Assembly (NCBI RefSeq): GCF_036865545.1
Contig: NZ_CP142208.1
Coordinates: 4,340,001 to 4,404,000 of the forward strand
Length of the DNA: 64,000 nt
Source: Erwinia sp. E_sp_B01_1
GTDB taxonomy: Bacteria > Pseudomonadota > Gammaproteobacteria > Enterobacterales > Enterobacteriaceae
Direction of reading: 5' to 3'
A program made the translations under genes and the position numbers. The notes beneath the pieces are model-generated. The model worked only from the letters and a program-made list of their open reading frames with translations. It did no database searches and was not told the origin of the DNA. Positions 1-8,588 of the stretch are shown piece by piece; the first letter of the stretch is position 1; each line of letters begins with the position of its first letter.

Positions 1-9
1 TAATCAAAA

Positions 10-21
10 GTAAGTACTTAC
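10..21. promoter_or_regulatory. Palindrome upstream of the HxlR gene, probable operator
   Basis: GTAAGTACTTAC is a perfect 12-bp palindrome ending 12 bases before the GTG start of the HxlR-family gene. HxlR regulators bind short inverted repeats as dimers and often control themselves and a divergent neighbour. Operator function is inferred; the divergent gene, if there is one, lies outside the window. Confidence 0.45.
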
Positions 22-33
22 AGGAATGTTAGT

Positions 34-441
34 GTGATAAAAAATGATTCAGCCTGTACCTCACTCAGCGACAAGTTTCGCCGGGGTGAACTGTTCGATG
101 TTAATTGCCCTTCACGGGATGTGCTGAAACGCCTGACCAGCCGCTGGAGCCTGCTGATCCTGGTCGCCCTGCAGGACGACAGGCTACGCTTCAGTGAATT
201 GCGCAGGAAAATAGGCGGCATCAGCGAAAGAATGCTGGCGCAAACCCTGCGGTTGATGGAAGAGGATGGCTTTGTGGAGCGCACAGCTTACGACGTCATT
301 CCACCGCATGTGGAATATCATCTCTCCCCACTGGGGCATGAAGTTCGCGAGCAGGTGGTTGGGCTGGCAGACTGGATTGAAATGAACCTGCATCAGATTC
401 TGCAAAAACGCCGGGAATTTACCGGCGAGAGTGAAGAATAA
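34..441 (+). CDS. HxlR-family transcriptional regulator
   Basis: A 135-residue winged-helix protein that fits the HxlR family (usually 100-150 residues). Landmarks are the N-terminal CPSRDVLKRLTSRWSLLIL stretch (about residues 25-43), the recognition-helix region ISERMLAQTLRLMEEDG (about 63-79) and the wing sequence VEYHLSPLG (about 93-101). These proteins are dimeric cytoplasmic regulators, often responding to reactive electrophiles or oxidative stress. The GTG at 34 is the only reasonable start because the nearby ATG is out of frame. A single Cys (residue 8) lies in the N-terminal tail. A perfect palindrome just upstream suggests autoregulation. The effector and targets cannot be deduced. 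Confidence 0.85.
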   Translation: MIKNDSACTSLSDKFRRGELFDVNCPSRDVLKRLTSRWSLLILVALQDDRLRFSELRRKIGGISERMLAQTLRLMEEDGFVERTAYDVIPPHVEYHLSPLGHEVREQVVGLADWIEMNLHQILQKRREFTGESEE

Positions 442-484
442 AATTCCATGCTCAGGTCAGAAAAAACAGCAGGAGAAAAAAATC

Positions 485-898
485 ATGGAACCTAAGATTG
501 GTGTAGGCGTACTGATTGTGCGGGAAGGCAAACTGTTACTGGGCCGACGTCTGGGAAGTCATGGCGCAGAAAGCTGGTCAGCGCCCGGCGGACATCTGGA
601 GTTTGGCGAGACACCTGAAGCCTGCGCGCAGCGGGAAGTGCTGGAAGAGACGGCACTGATTGTAGGTAAAACCAGCAGAGTGACCTTCACTAACGACTTT
701 TTTAATGAGGAAAAGAAACACTACGTTACGCTTTTTCTACTGGCGGAGGAGTTCAGCGGCACGCCGGAACGCTGTGAACCAGAGAAATGCGCCGGGTGGG
801 CATGGTTTGCAGCAGATGAATTACCTGAGCCTCTGTTTGCTCCGCTGGCAACGCTTCATCAGCAGGGTGAGCTGTTACCATTATTAAATCACGTCTGA
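485..898 (+). CDS. Nudix hydrolase, NUDT15/MutT-like
   Basis: A 137-residue protein with a complete Nudix box: G36, E42, then R50-E51-V52 with E54-E55, the Mg-binding glutamates. These enzymes hydrolyse nucleoside diphosphates linked to another moiety, such as oxidised dNTPs or NDP-sugars. The N-terminal VGVLIVREGKLLLGRR and the PGGHLEFGE block resemble the NUDT15/MTH2 type; the substrate is not proven. I place the start at ATG 485 because AGGAG lies just upstream; an in-frame GTG at 431 overlaps the preceding gene and has no site. It follows the HxlR gene on the same strand after 43 bases, so co-transcription is possible. Confidence 0.88.
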   Translation: MEPKIGVGVLIVREGKLLLGRRLGSHGAESWSAPGGHLEFGETPEACAQREVLEETALIVGKTSRVTFTNDFFNEEKKHYVTLFLLAEEFSGTPERCEPEKCAGWAWFAADELPEPLFAPLATLHQQGELLPLLNHV

Positions 899-1011
899 GA
901 AAACGTGCCCGCTGGCATCCTGAAGCAATACCCACGGGTCTCAGATACAGTGTGGCCAGATTGCCCGGCTGGCATTAATACCTCGCCGAAAGACAATCAG
1001 CCACGCACCCT

Positions 1012-2037
1012 TTACCCTATCGTCACCAGGCGCCCTTCTCTGGCACTCAGCAGCGCGGCATCCAGCACTTCCAGCGTCATGATCGCCTGCCCGGCAGTCA
1101 CTGGCGGTTCAGTCCCTTCCCGCACGGCTTTGGCAAAGGCTTCGTAATAAGCGTGATAACAGCCCTGAGCTGAAGGGATACGCTCTTCGCCCTCAGCCGT
1201 ACGCAGGGTGCCCCAGTATTCCGGCTGCTCATATCCCCAATTAGCCAGATCCTCTGTTGGACGTTTGCCAGCAAAAATGGCCTGAGCCTGAACGTCCGTA
1301 CCGTTCGAGACATAACTCCCCCGATCGCCATAAGCACGGATATCCCGCGCTGAAAGATGGTTGAGCTTGCTAGAAGAGATATGTGAATGGACGCCGCTGG
1401 TGTGGTTCAGGGTAATGACGAAACTGGCATCCGTGGGGCCTTCAGGCCGTTCCACCAGATCGGTCTGCGCCAGAACCGATTTCACCGGCCCCAGCAGCCA
1501 CACGGCCTGGTCAACCAGATGGCTGCCCATATCCCGCAGTAACCCTCCCATTTCACCACCTTCCAGCGTGTTGGGGTCATTCAGATCCATTCTGTTATGC
1601 ACCCGCCATAGTTTGCCTACCCGCTGCTGTTCCAGTACTTCGCGCAGCGTGAGGATATCGGCATCAAAACGGCGGTTATGGTAAACCCCCAGCACCACGC
1701 CTTTAGCTTTGGCGGCGGCGGCCAGTTCACGTCCTGTGCTGGCATCCGGAGCAAAAGGCTTGTCAGCAATCACCGCCACACCGGCATTAATGGCTTCCAG
1801 CACCAGTTCCCGGCGGGTCTGCGGCGGCGTGGTGATGGTCACGATATCCACGCCCGCCTCCAGCAGCGCAGTCAGACTGGGATAGACTGGAACATCAGGA
1901 AAATCAGCTTTGACGCGCGCTATCGTCGCCTCAGCTCTGGCCACCACGCCTGCCAGCTCAACGCCGCTGGCTGCCGAGATAAAAGGTGCATGAAAATGTT
2001 GTCCGCCGGTGCCGTAGCCCACTAATCCAATTCGCAT
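1012..2037 (-). CDS. Gfo/Idh/MocA-family oxidoreductase
   Basis: A 341-residue NAD(P)-dependent oxidoreductase. The Rossmann nucleotide-binding loop GLVGYGTGGQHFHAP is at residues 4-18. A DKPFAPD motif near residue 93 corresponds to the conserved (E)KP motif of the family, whose lysine contacts cofactor and substrate. The C-terminal half is the usual alpha/beta substrate-binding and dimerisation domain. Typical substrates are sugars, inositols or their phosphates; none can be assigned here. AGGAGA precedes the ATG with good spacing. It is convergent with the Nudix gene and appears monocistronic. Confidence 0.88.
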   Translation of the reverse strand: MRIGLVGYGTGGQHFHAPFISAASGVELAGVVARAEATIARVKADFPDVPVYPSLTALLEAGVDIVTITTPPQTRRELVLEAINAGVAVIADKPFAPDASTGRELAAAAKAKGVVLGVYHNRRFDADILTLREVLEQQRVGKLWRVHNRMDLNDPNTLEGGEMGGLLRDMGSHLVDQAVWLLGPVKSVLAQTDLVERPEGPTDASFVITLNHTSGVHSHISSSKLNHLSARDIRAYGDRGSYVSNGTDVQAQAIFAGKRPTEDLANWGYEQPEYWGTLRTAEGEERIPSAQGCYHAYYEAFAKAVREGTEPPVTAGQAIMTLEVLDAALLSAREGRLVTIG

Positions 2038-2256
2038 TATTTTCTCCTGTCGCTATGAGTCATTCAGTTTTTAACTTTAGACAGTTGGCAGGCTTCTCGC
2101 GAGCGGCGTTATGCCGGGGCATTTATAAAACAGAGATTTACAGAGAGAGACGCACAGATCTACGTGCACCTGCACCATAACGGCGCCCACTTAAAGGGCG
2201 TAATTTCTTCCCTGCCGGGGAGATCAGCCTGAATCAGGGGAAACAGTACGTCAGAC

Positions 2257-3036
2257 TTAATTCAGCTTATGAAACACATCAAAGCTGAAATATTTTTTCG
2301 CCAGCTTGTCGTAGACGCCATTCTTGTGCAGTTCAGCCAGCGCCGTGTTGATCTGCTCCACGCGGGCCTGATCGTCCTTGCGCAGCCCGATACCTACGCC
2401 CTCACCGAAGTATTTTTTGTCATACAGCGTATCGCCGCTAATCTGGTAATCCTTGCCCTGTGGCGATTTCAGGAAGCCGGTTTCTGCAGAAGCGGCGCTG
2501 GTCAGCGTAGCCTCTACGCGACCAGAGGCCAGGTCAGGCCAGATCTCTTCCTGATTAGGATAGGAGACCACATTGATTCCCGCGGCGGCCCAGACGGCTT
2601 TGGCATAGGTCTCCTGAGTTGTGCCCTGCGCCACGCCGACGTTTTTGCTTTTCAGTGAAGCCACATCAGGCTTCAACCCGCTGTTCTTTTTGGTCACCAG
2701 CGCACTCGGCGTGTTGTAAATCATGTCGGTGAAGGCCACCTGCTGGCGGCGTTTCTCTGTCATTGCCATAGCTGAAAGGATCGCATCAAACTTCCGCGCC
2801 TGAAGCGCCGGGATGATGCCATCATAACCGGTCTGCACCCAGACACACTTCACCTTCATCTGATGGCAAAGCGCATTACCCATATCAATATCGAACCCCT
2901 GCAGGGAGCCATCCGGTGCTTTAGACTCAAACGGCGGAAAAGTCGGATCCACGCCAAAACGCAGCGACTCAGCGGCAAAAGCCGTGGTGCTGGCACAGGC
3001 GAACATCACCAGCGCGGAAAGGGCGATTTTTTTCAT
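2257..3036 (-). CDS. Periplasmic amino-acid-type ABC substrate-binding protein
   Basis: A 259-residue SBP_bac_3 family protein of the HisJ/ArgT/GlnH type. A cleavable signal peptide ends around AFA-AE (residues 20-22). The mature part starts LRFGVDPTFPPFES, the usual opening of polar amino-acid binding proteins, and continues with GFDIDMGNALC and the hinge-side AMTEKRRQQVAF. The two cysteines (NALCHQMKVKC) match the disulfide pair of the lysine/arginine/ornithine/histidine binders, which hints at a basic ligand. No permease or ATPase gene is adjacent, so it presumably feeds a transporter encoded elsewhere. Confidence 0.88.
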   Translation of the reverse strand: MKKIALSALVMFACASTTAFAAESLRFGVDPTFPPFESKAPDGSLQGFDIDMGNALCHQMKVKCVWVQTGYDGIIPALQARKFDAILSAMAMTEKRRQQVAFTDMIYNTPSALVTKKNSGLKPDVASLKSKNVGVAQGTTQETYAKAVWAAAGINVVSYPNQEEIWPDLASGRVEATLTSAASAETGFLKSPQGKDYQISGDTLYDKKYFGEGVGIGLRKDDQARVEQINTALAELHKNGVYDKLAKKYFSFDVFHKLN

Positions 3037-3190
3037 GCAAGGCTCCCGGGATCAAAAAGTCATAAAAAAAGACAGTGGTCCTATTTCATAACATGATTTA
3101 TTACGCAAAGTGGGGATTTTTTCTTCTTTGAACGTAGCTTCAGGGCAAAAAAAGAGCCTTCGTTATGAAGACCCTGAGGTTATTGACAAG

Positions 3191-3364
3191 GGTGCAGGCT
3201 CAGGGAGCATATGCCTTTCACAAAGACGCAAAAATCGCCATCCATGGCAGCTCAGCACGGGCCGTCCATGGCCCGTGATGCTTTGTTCAAGGCATAGGCT
3301 CCCATCGCTTCGGGGTTCGGAAGCAGTCTGAGAGCCTTCAAAATAAAAGCCCTGAGCCTGCACC
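3191..3364. repeat. Structured hairpin repeat element, copy A
   Basis: A nested set of inverted repeats with no convincing ORF. The outer perfect 15-bp pair is GGTGCAGGCTCAGGG (3191-3205) and its complement at 3350-3364. Inside, GGGAGCATATGCCTT pairs with AAGGCATAGGCTCCC (one mismatch). The central hairpin is CACGGGCC-GTCCAT-GGCCCGTG (3256-3277). On the minus strand the core, from about 3306 to 3199, aligns with a second copy at 37331-37457: both share GATGGGA, CAAAG, the loop ATGGAC, GAGCTG, GCGTCTTTGTG and CTCCCTGA, while the stems differ but remain paired. I do not recognise the family; a mobile REP/MITE-like element or an RNA structure are both possible. Confidence 0.6.
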
Positions 3365-3375
3365 TTAGCAAGGGA

Positions 3376-5022
3376 TTAGCGTTGAGGTGCCACATCCGGA
3401 TACATGGCTAACAGACGGCGGGTAACGCCGTTGGTCCAGCCAAAGCCATCCTGCAGCGGGTATTCACCGCCGCCAGCCAGCACGGGAGCGCGGCCAGCAA
3501 CGTTATACTTTTCAACCATCTTATGGTGACGATGATAGGTCGCGCCAACAACCTGTAACCAGCGGGCGGCGATCTCTTTCGCCAGCAGCTCTTCGCCGTA
3601 GTTGTTGAAGCCCTGAATCGCCATCCATTGCATTGGTGCCCAGCCATTAGGCTTATCCCACTGCTCACCCGTCTCTTCAACGGTGCAAAGGATCCCGCCC
3701 GGTGCCAGCAGATGCGAACGGATAGCCGCGGCGGTCTGTGTGGCCTGTTCCAGGCTTGCCATGCCGACATACAATGGCGTAACAGAGGCCGCCGAGAAGG
3801 CGCCTTTTTCGCGGTCGCGCCAGTTATAATCACGGTACAGGCCCGCTTCGTTATCCCAGAGATAACGGTCCAGGATTTCGCGGCGGCGCACGGCTTTCTG
3901 CTGGAATTGCTCAGCAGTGGCCTGGTCGTTTCTGCCGGCTGATAACCGCGCAATAGTGGTTTCCAGCTTGTAAAGAAACGCGTTCAGGTCAACCGGCACA
4001 ATGCTGGTGGTCTGGATACTTTCCAGACGGCCCGGCTCGCTGAGCCAGCGTGACGAGAAGTCCCAGCCTGAAGCCGCTCCGGCACGTAAATCACGATAGA
4101 CTTCACTGGAAGGTCGGGCCGAATTTCTGGCGGTCTCCACATCCTCAATCCAGGACTCATCACGCGGCGTATCCCGGTCGTCCCAGTAACGGTTAAGTAC
4201 CGAACCATCAGACAGCATCACAACATGGCGATAAGCTTCGTTGGGCGTCAGCGTTTCTTCACCATCCATCCAGAAAGCATATTCACGCTTCAGATGTTTC
4301 AGATAACGGTGCGCTTCATTGATACCGTCCTTTTCAAACAGCTCAACCATCAGGGCGAAAACCGGTGGCTGTGAACGGCTCAGGTAGTATGTGCGGTTAC
4401 CATTTGGGATATGGCCATAGGTATCGATCATCCAGGCGAAGTTGTCAGCCATGCTTTTCAGCAGATCGGTACGGCCACTGGCGGCGAAGCCCAGCATGCT
4501 GAAGTAGGAATCCCAATAGTAGGCTTCACCAAAGCGCCCACCCGGCACCACGTAAGGCTGGGGCAGAGGGAGCAATGATGAGAATTCGGAATGTTTTTCC
4601 GGCTTGCGTGTTAACACCGGCCACAGCGAATCGATATGTTCGCCCATGCTTTTATTGGGGTCAGAAACATAGCGGCTGTCATGGACTTTAGGCAGATCGA
4701 AATTCTCCAGCACGAACGCTAACAGATTAAAATCTTCGCGTTCACGCTGCATAAAATAGCGGTACAGAATTCTTTCAGGTTCCAGCTTTGGCGCACAGTC
4801 CGCAAACGTTTTACTGTCGGTAAATATCCGCGACGTTTGCACTGCCTCAAATAACTCCTGATAACGGTCGGACGGCGTTAACATGTCCGGTGCAGGAAGA
4901 CCGCGAATGGGCTCAGGTTGTGGCTCCACTATCGCGTCCAGACCCGCCTCATAATCATGATAACAGGTTTCATAATCGGTCTGGTTATTGTCAATGATTA
5001 GGTCATTATGGTTAAAAGTGAT
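3376..5022 (-). CDS. treF: Cytoplasmic alpha,alpha-trehalase TreF
   Basis: Glycoside hydrolase family 37 trehalase, splitting trehalose into two glucoses. Both family signatures are present: [14 protein letters not shown] and [10 protein letters not shown]. There is no signal peptide, and similarity follows cytoplasmic E. coli TreF rather than periplasmic TreA. The first conventional start in frame is GTG at 4929, giving 517 residues without a good ribosome site. The frame stays open upstream, and its translation (for example [15 protein letters not shown]) resembles the acidic N-terminus of E. coli TreF. A perfect AGGAGG sits 5 bases before an in-frame ATC at 5022-5020; starting there gives 548 residues against 549 in E. 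coli, so I prefer an AUC start. No ATG, GTG or TTG lies further upstream before the stop codon. It stands alone, with an rpoS-type role inferred from the family. Confidence 0.9.
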   Translation of the reverse strand: MTFNHNDLIIDNNQTDYETCYHDYEAGLDAIVEPQPEPIRGLPAPDMLTPSDRYQELFEAVQTSRIFTDSKTFADCAPKLEPERILYRYFMQREREDFNLLAFVLENFDLPKVHDSRYVSDPNKSMGEHIDSLWPVLTRKPEKHSEFSSLLPLPQPYVVPGGRFGEAYYWDSYFSMLGFAASGRTDLLKSMADNFAWMIDTYGHIPNGNRTYYLSRSQPPVFALMVELFEKDGINEAHRYLKHLKREYAFWMDGEETLTPNEAYRHVVMLSDGSVLNRYWDDRDTPRDESWIEDVETARNSARPSSEVYRDLRAGAASGWDFSSRWLSEPGRLESIQTTSIVPVDLNAFLYKLETTIARLSAGRNDQATAEQFQQKAVRRREILDRYLWDNEAGLYRDYNWRDREKGAFSAASVTPLYVGMASLEQATQTAAAIRSHLLAPGGILCTVEETGEQWDKPNGWAPMQWMAIQGFNNYGEELLAKEIAARWLQVVGATYHRHHKMVEKYNVAGRAPVLAGGGEYPLQDGFGWTNGVTRRLLAMYPDVAPQR

Positions 5023-5027
5023 AAAAA

Positions 5028-5033
5028 CCTCCT
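5028..5033 (-). promoter_or_regulatory. Strong ribosome binding site pointing to a non-AUG treF start
   Basis: On the minus strand this is AGGAGG, followed by TTTTT and then ATC in the treF frame. A perfect Shine-Dalgarno site with 5-base spacing in front of a codon that is neither AUG, GUG nor UUG is the main evidence that treF begins at 5022. Confidence 0.6.
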
Positions 5034-5554
5034 GATGCCAATTGATATCGACAATGTCATTTGCAAGAAGCCTTTATTATAGTATCCGCGTCTCACAACG
5101 CAACCTGATGAATTTATTACGGGACATGAAATTATATTTCAAAAAATAAATATTGCCCTGTGCAGGCGATATTCCCCGCCCTCATTCACACCCATTATTA
5201 TTCCCCCACATAACTTGACATAATTCGTGAATTTTTTAAGACAATTCTTCTGAATGTGCCGGTTCGACTGGTGCAAAAAGCAGCCATTAAAGCTAGCAAC
5301 TCTCATAGCAATAGCTCAGAATTCCGGCGTTTTGGTCCTTAATCCAAATATTCCTGCGTGCGGGTTCGCTGTGTGAAATAAACACTAAATTGCCATTCGG
5401 TAAGCCGGAAGAAAAATAATTGCTTTTACCCTTTACAGGATATTTAAACAGTCGAATACTGTACGGGCCAGAACGCCGTGTGCTCCCCGCCACGTCTGGC
5501 ATCAATAAGTTTATCTGATAGCAAACCAGACCTGAAAATAACTAAGGAACTCTT
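5034..5554. other. Gene-free interval between treF and the YnfM-like gene
   Basis: About 520 bases of lower GC separating the divergent treF and MFS genes. It must hold both promoters, but no single -35/-10 pair stands out. A 70-codon minus-strand frame (5293-5505) has protein-like composition but no ribosome site and no recognised family, so it is not called. Confidence 0.4.
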
Positions 5555-6856
5555 GTGGCACCGGTAGTAAATAAATCCGCAGCGTTGCACTCGGAAAGCC
5601 TCTCTGACGAGGATGACAGTTTAGTTTCCCCCCTTGATAATACCGCACCCATAAATAAAACCTATATAACGCGAGGCACGCGCCGGTTTATGCATGCCAC
5701 GCTGGCGTTATTTTGTGCCGGGCTCTCTACTTTTGCCGTACTTTACTGCGTTCAGCCGATCCTGCCGGTGTTCTCGCAAAGCTTCCATCTCACGCCCGCT
5801 CAGAGCAGCCTGTCGCTCTCGGTGACCACGGCAATGATGGCGCTCGGCCTGTTGGTAACAGGGCCACTGTCGGATGCGATCGGGCGTAAGTCGGTGATGT
5901 CTGTTTCAATGCTGCTGGCGGCCCTTTTCACTCTGATGTGCGCCACCATGAGCAGTTGGGAAGGCGTACTCGCTATGCGGGCGCTAACGGGGCTTGCCCT
6001 GAGCGGCGTGGCAGCCGTGGCGATGACCTGGTTAAGCGAAGAGCTGCACCCGGTGTTTCTCTCCTTTTCGATGGGGCTCTACATCAGCGGCAACTCTATA
6101 GGCGGGCTGGTGGGCAGGCTCTCTACCGGGATGCTGGCAGACCATTTTTCGTGGAACGTTTCGCTGTTTGTGGTCGGGTTGTTTGCCCTGGCAGCGGCTG
6201 CGCTGTTCTTCCGTCTGCTGCCCCCTTCTCAACATTTCCGCGCCTGTTCGCTGCGTCCGCGTAAGCTGCTGGTGAACTTTATGTTCCAGTGGCGGGATAT
6301 GGGCCTGCCAATGCTGTTCCTCGTCGGGTTTATTCTGATGGGCAGTTTTGTCACCCTGTTCAACTACGTCAGCTATCGCTTTATGGCGGCCCCGTTCTCA
6401 CTCAGCCAGACAGTGGTGGGCTTGCTTTCCGTGGTCTATCTGACCGGAACCTTCAGTTCACCGCGTGCCGGGATGATGACGGTAAAGTATGGGCGTGGCG
6501 TAGTGCTGATGGGATCGCTGACCATGATGCTGGTGGGGCTGCTGGCTACTCAGTTCACCAGCCTGTTTCTGGTGCTGCCCGGCCTGATGCTGTTTGCCGG
6601 AGGCTTTTTCGCCGCACACTCGGTCGCCAGCAGCTGGGTCGGCCATCGCGCACGCCGTGCCAGAGGCCAGGCTTCTTCGCTGTATCTGTTCTTCTACTAC
6701 CTGGGTTCCAGCGTGGCGGGCACCCTGGGTGGCGTGTTCTGGCATAACTGGGGCTGGATGGGCGTTTCGGCTTTTGTGGCTGTGATGCTGAGCGGCGGCC
6801 TGTTCTTAGCTAACAATCTGCGTAAAATTCCGGTACTGGTGAAGAAAGTTCGCTGA
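5555..6856 (+). CDS. ynfM: MFS efflux transporter, YnfM family
   Basis: A 433-residue major facilitator protein with about 12 membrane segments, closely matching E. coli YnfM. Shared landmarks are the start of TM1-2 (LYCVQPILPV), the loop 2-3 motif GPLSDAIGRK, LSGVAAVAMTWLSEE, MGLYISGNSIGG, and late SVASSWVG followed by RGQASSLYLFFYYLGSS. YnfM belongs to the drug/metabolite efflux group; its substrate is uncertain (arabinose efflux has been proposed). The start is GTG 5555 with AAGGAA upstream. The first 45 or so residues form a polar cytoplasmic tail slightly longer than in E. coli. Downstream is a GC-rich hairpin. Confidence 0.9.
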   Translation: MAPVVNKSAALHSESLSDEDDSLVSPLDNTAPINKTYITRGTRRFMHATLALFCAGLSTFAVLYCVQPILPVFSQSFHLTPAQSSLSLSVTTAMMALGLLVTGPLSDAIGRKSVMSVSMLLAALFTLMCATMSSWEGVLAMRALTGLALSGVAAVAMTWLSEELHPVFLSFSMGLYISGNSIGGLVGRLSTGMLADHFSWNVSLFVVGLFALAAAALFFRLLPPSQHFRACSLRPRKLLVNFMFQWRDMGLPMLFLVGFILMGSFVTLFNYVSYRFMAAPFSLSQTVVGLLSVVYLTGTFSSPRAGMMTVKYGRGVVLMGSLTMMLVGLLATQFTSLFLVLPGLMLFAGGFFAAHSVASSWVGHRARRARGQASSLYLFFYYLGSSVAGTLGGVFWHNWGWMGVSAFVAVMLSGGLFLANNLRKIPVLVKKVR

Positions 6857-6861
6857 TCTGC

Positions 6862-6883
6862 GGGCGGAGGTCAGCCTCCGCCC
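6862..6883 (+). terminator. GC hairpin after the ynfM-like gene
   Basis: GGGCGGAGG-TCAG-CCTCCGCCC begins 6 bases after the stop codon. It is a perfect 9-bp stem with a 4-base loop. No T-run follows, so termination is likely but not of the classical intrinsic form. Confidence 0.5.
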
Positions 6884-7011
6884 CTGCTGCTTAACTGCTG
6901 CGCTGATGATTTACTTCCCCCTGCTCAACCATTAAGCTACGGCCCTCATTATTTTCCTGACTATCCCCCCGCCTGCACCCTTTTCCAGGCAGCCCTTAAA
7001 GGAACACATTC

Positions 7012-7641
7012 GTGACGTTGACACTCTGGCTGGCCTATACCGGGATCATTGCCACCCTTATCGCTATCCCTGGCCCCTCGGCGCTGATCAATATGACCCA
7101 CGGCTTACGCTATGGTCGCCGCTGTGCGCTGGCTACCGTACTGGGTGGCGTGCTCTCTGCTATGACCCTGATGACCGCCTCCGCGTTAGGCCTGGGAGCG
7201 ATTCTGGCCGCCTCCACGACCGCCTTTACCGTACTGAAGGTAGTGGGCGCGGCTTATCTGATCTGGCTCGGTATCAGCGCCTGGCGTGACCCTGGTCACG
7301 TAGAAAATGCCGTCGCTACAGAGCAGCCAGAAGAGCGGCCCGACAGCCTGAAACTGTTCCGCAAAGGCTATATGGTAGGGATCAGCAATCCTAAAGATCT
7401 GCTATTTTTCGCCGCACTGTTCCCTAACTTCATTGATGCCAGCCAGCCCCATGCGGCGCAGTTCGCCACGCTGGCGGTGACCTGGGCGGTGATCGATTTC
7501 AGCCTGATGTTTGCCTATGCCTGCGCCGGACGCCGGCTCTCCTCTGTGTTTGCCAACCCAAAACGTTTGCGGATGCTGAACCGTTCTACCGGCACCCTGT
7601 TCGTTTTTGCTGGCAGCGCGCTGGCCATTTCAGCCAGATGA
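7012..7641 (+). CDS. LysE/RhtB-family amino-acid exporter
   Basis: A 209-residue membrane protein with about six hydrophobic segments and the family's N-terminal signature IPGPSALINMTHGLRYGRR (residues 20-38). The central AAYLIWLGISAWRDP and GISNPKDLLFFAALFPNFI are also typical of RhtB/LysE. These inner-membrane proteins export amino acids such as threonine, homoserine, leucine or lysine. The specific substrate is not visible. Start GTG 7012 is preceded by AAAGGA. A LysR regulator begins 15 bases after its stop on the same strand, so the two are probably one transcript, with the regulator sensing the exported compound. Confidence 0.88.
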   Translation: MTLTLWLAYTGIIATLIAIPGPSALINMTHGLRYGRRCALATVLGGVLSAMTLMTASALGLGAILAASTTAFTVLKVVGAAYLIWLGISAWRDPGHVENAVATEQPEERPDSLKLFRKGYMVGISNPKDLLFFAALFPNFIDASQPHAAQFATLAVTWAVIDFSLMFAYACAGRRLSSVFANPKRLRMLNRSTGTLFVFAGSALAISAR

Positions 7642-7656
7642 TTTCCGGAGCCGGCC

Positions 7657-8556
7657 ATGAGCGACGTTGAGAACCTGCAGGGAATGGTCGTCTTCGCCAA
7701 AGTGGTGGAGACGCTGAGTTATACCGAAACGGCAAAGCTGCTGGGAATATCAAAATCTTCAGTCAGCAAAGAGATCTCAGCGCTGGAGGTCCGGCTTGGC
7801 ACCAAACTGCTGCAGCGCACGACGCGTAAAATCCTGGTGACCGATGTCGGCATGACCTGGTATCACTACTGCGCCCGCATCCTCAGCGAAGTCAAAAGCG
7901 CCGATCTGTTTATTCGTCAGTATCACGAAGAACCCACCGGCAGCCTGCGAGTGGTCGCCCCTGTCACCTTTGGCTGCCAGTGCATCGTGCCGGTGCTGAA
8001 TGCGTTCGTGGCGAACAACCTGCATGTGAGTGTTGATCTGGATCTTACCGACAGGCCGGTCAATCTGGTTGATGACAATGTCGATCTGGCGATTGTTATC
8101 CGCCGCGATGCTCCCGAACACGGGCACAGCAAACTGCTGATGGATATCAGCTGGGGCCTGTACGCCTCTCCGGATTATCTGCACCGTTTTCCGCCGATTA
8201 CCCAGCCTGACGATCTGCCCCGCCATGACTTTGCCCTGTTTCGCGGCCCGGCCCACACCATCTCCCTGCCGTTCCGCAAAGAGAAACAGAAGCTGGATAT
8301 CGAAGTGCGCAGCCGTTTTCGCGCCAATAACAGCACTGCACTGGTGAATACGGCCATTGCACAGACGGGGATCGCCTATCTGCCAGCCTATGTGGCGCAG
8401 GAAGCGGTTAAAGAAGGCAAACTGTGTCAGGTGTTACCCGAATGGGAAATGGATGTGTATCAGTCATGGATCCTGACCAGAGAGAGCAGCCTGATTTCAC
8501 CGCGCGTCAGGGTATTTATTGAAGCGTTACAGAAGGCTTTAGGGCAGCAAAAATAG
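7657..8556 (+). CDS. LysR-family transcriptional regulator
   Basis: A 299-residue LysR-type regulator. The N-terminal winged helix-turn-helix spans about residues 1-65 (SYTETAKLLGISKSSVSKEI, then LEVRLGTKLLQRTTRKI). A PBP2-like effector domain follows, opening at GSLRVVAPVTFG (about 90-101). The subtype resembles the AaeR/DhcR-like group of LTTRs. It lies directly downstream of the LysE-family exporter and probably controls it, which is an inference from gene order. A GGAG-like site lies 8 bases before ATG 7657. Confidence 0.87.
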   Translation: MSDVENLQGMVVFAKVVETLSYTETAKLLGISKSSVSKEISALEVRLGTKLLQRTTRKILVTDVGMTWYHYCARILSEVKSADLFIRQYHEEPTGSLRVVAPVTFGCQCIVPVLNAFVANNLHVSVDLDLTDRPVNLVDDNVDLAIVIRRDAPEHGHSKLLMDISWGLYASPDYLHRFPPITQPDDLPRHDFALFRGPAHTISLPFRKEKQKLDIEVRSRFRANNSTALVNTAIAQTGIAYLPAYVAQEAVKEGKLCQVLPEWEMDVYQSWILTRESSLISPRVRVFIEALQKALGQQK

Positions 8557-8557
8557 C

Positions 8558-8579
8558 GGGCGGAAACGATGTTCCGCCC
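8558..8579. terminator. Bidirectional hairpin between convergent genes
   Basis: GGGCGGAA-ACGATG-TTCCGCCC, a perfect 8-bp stem between the LysR gene and the convergent YrdC-like gene. Position and symmetry fit a shared terminator; T-runs are poor on both strands. Confidence 0.55.
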
Positions 8580-8588
8580 CTGTCAGGC

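Noticed and set aside
3110..3331. 73-codon plus-strand frame over copy A of the hairpin element
   Set aside because: The interval is explained by nested inverted repeats; the peptide has no recognisable features.
5293..5505. 70-codon minus-strand frame with protein-like composition
   Set aside because: No ribosome site, TTG or ATG start only, no family recognised; left as gene-free sequence.
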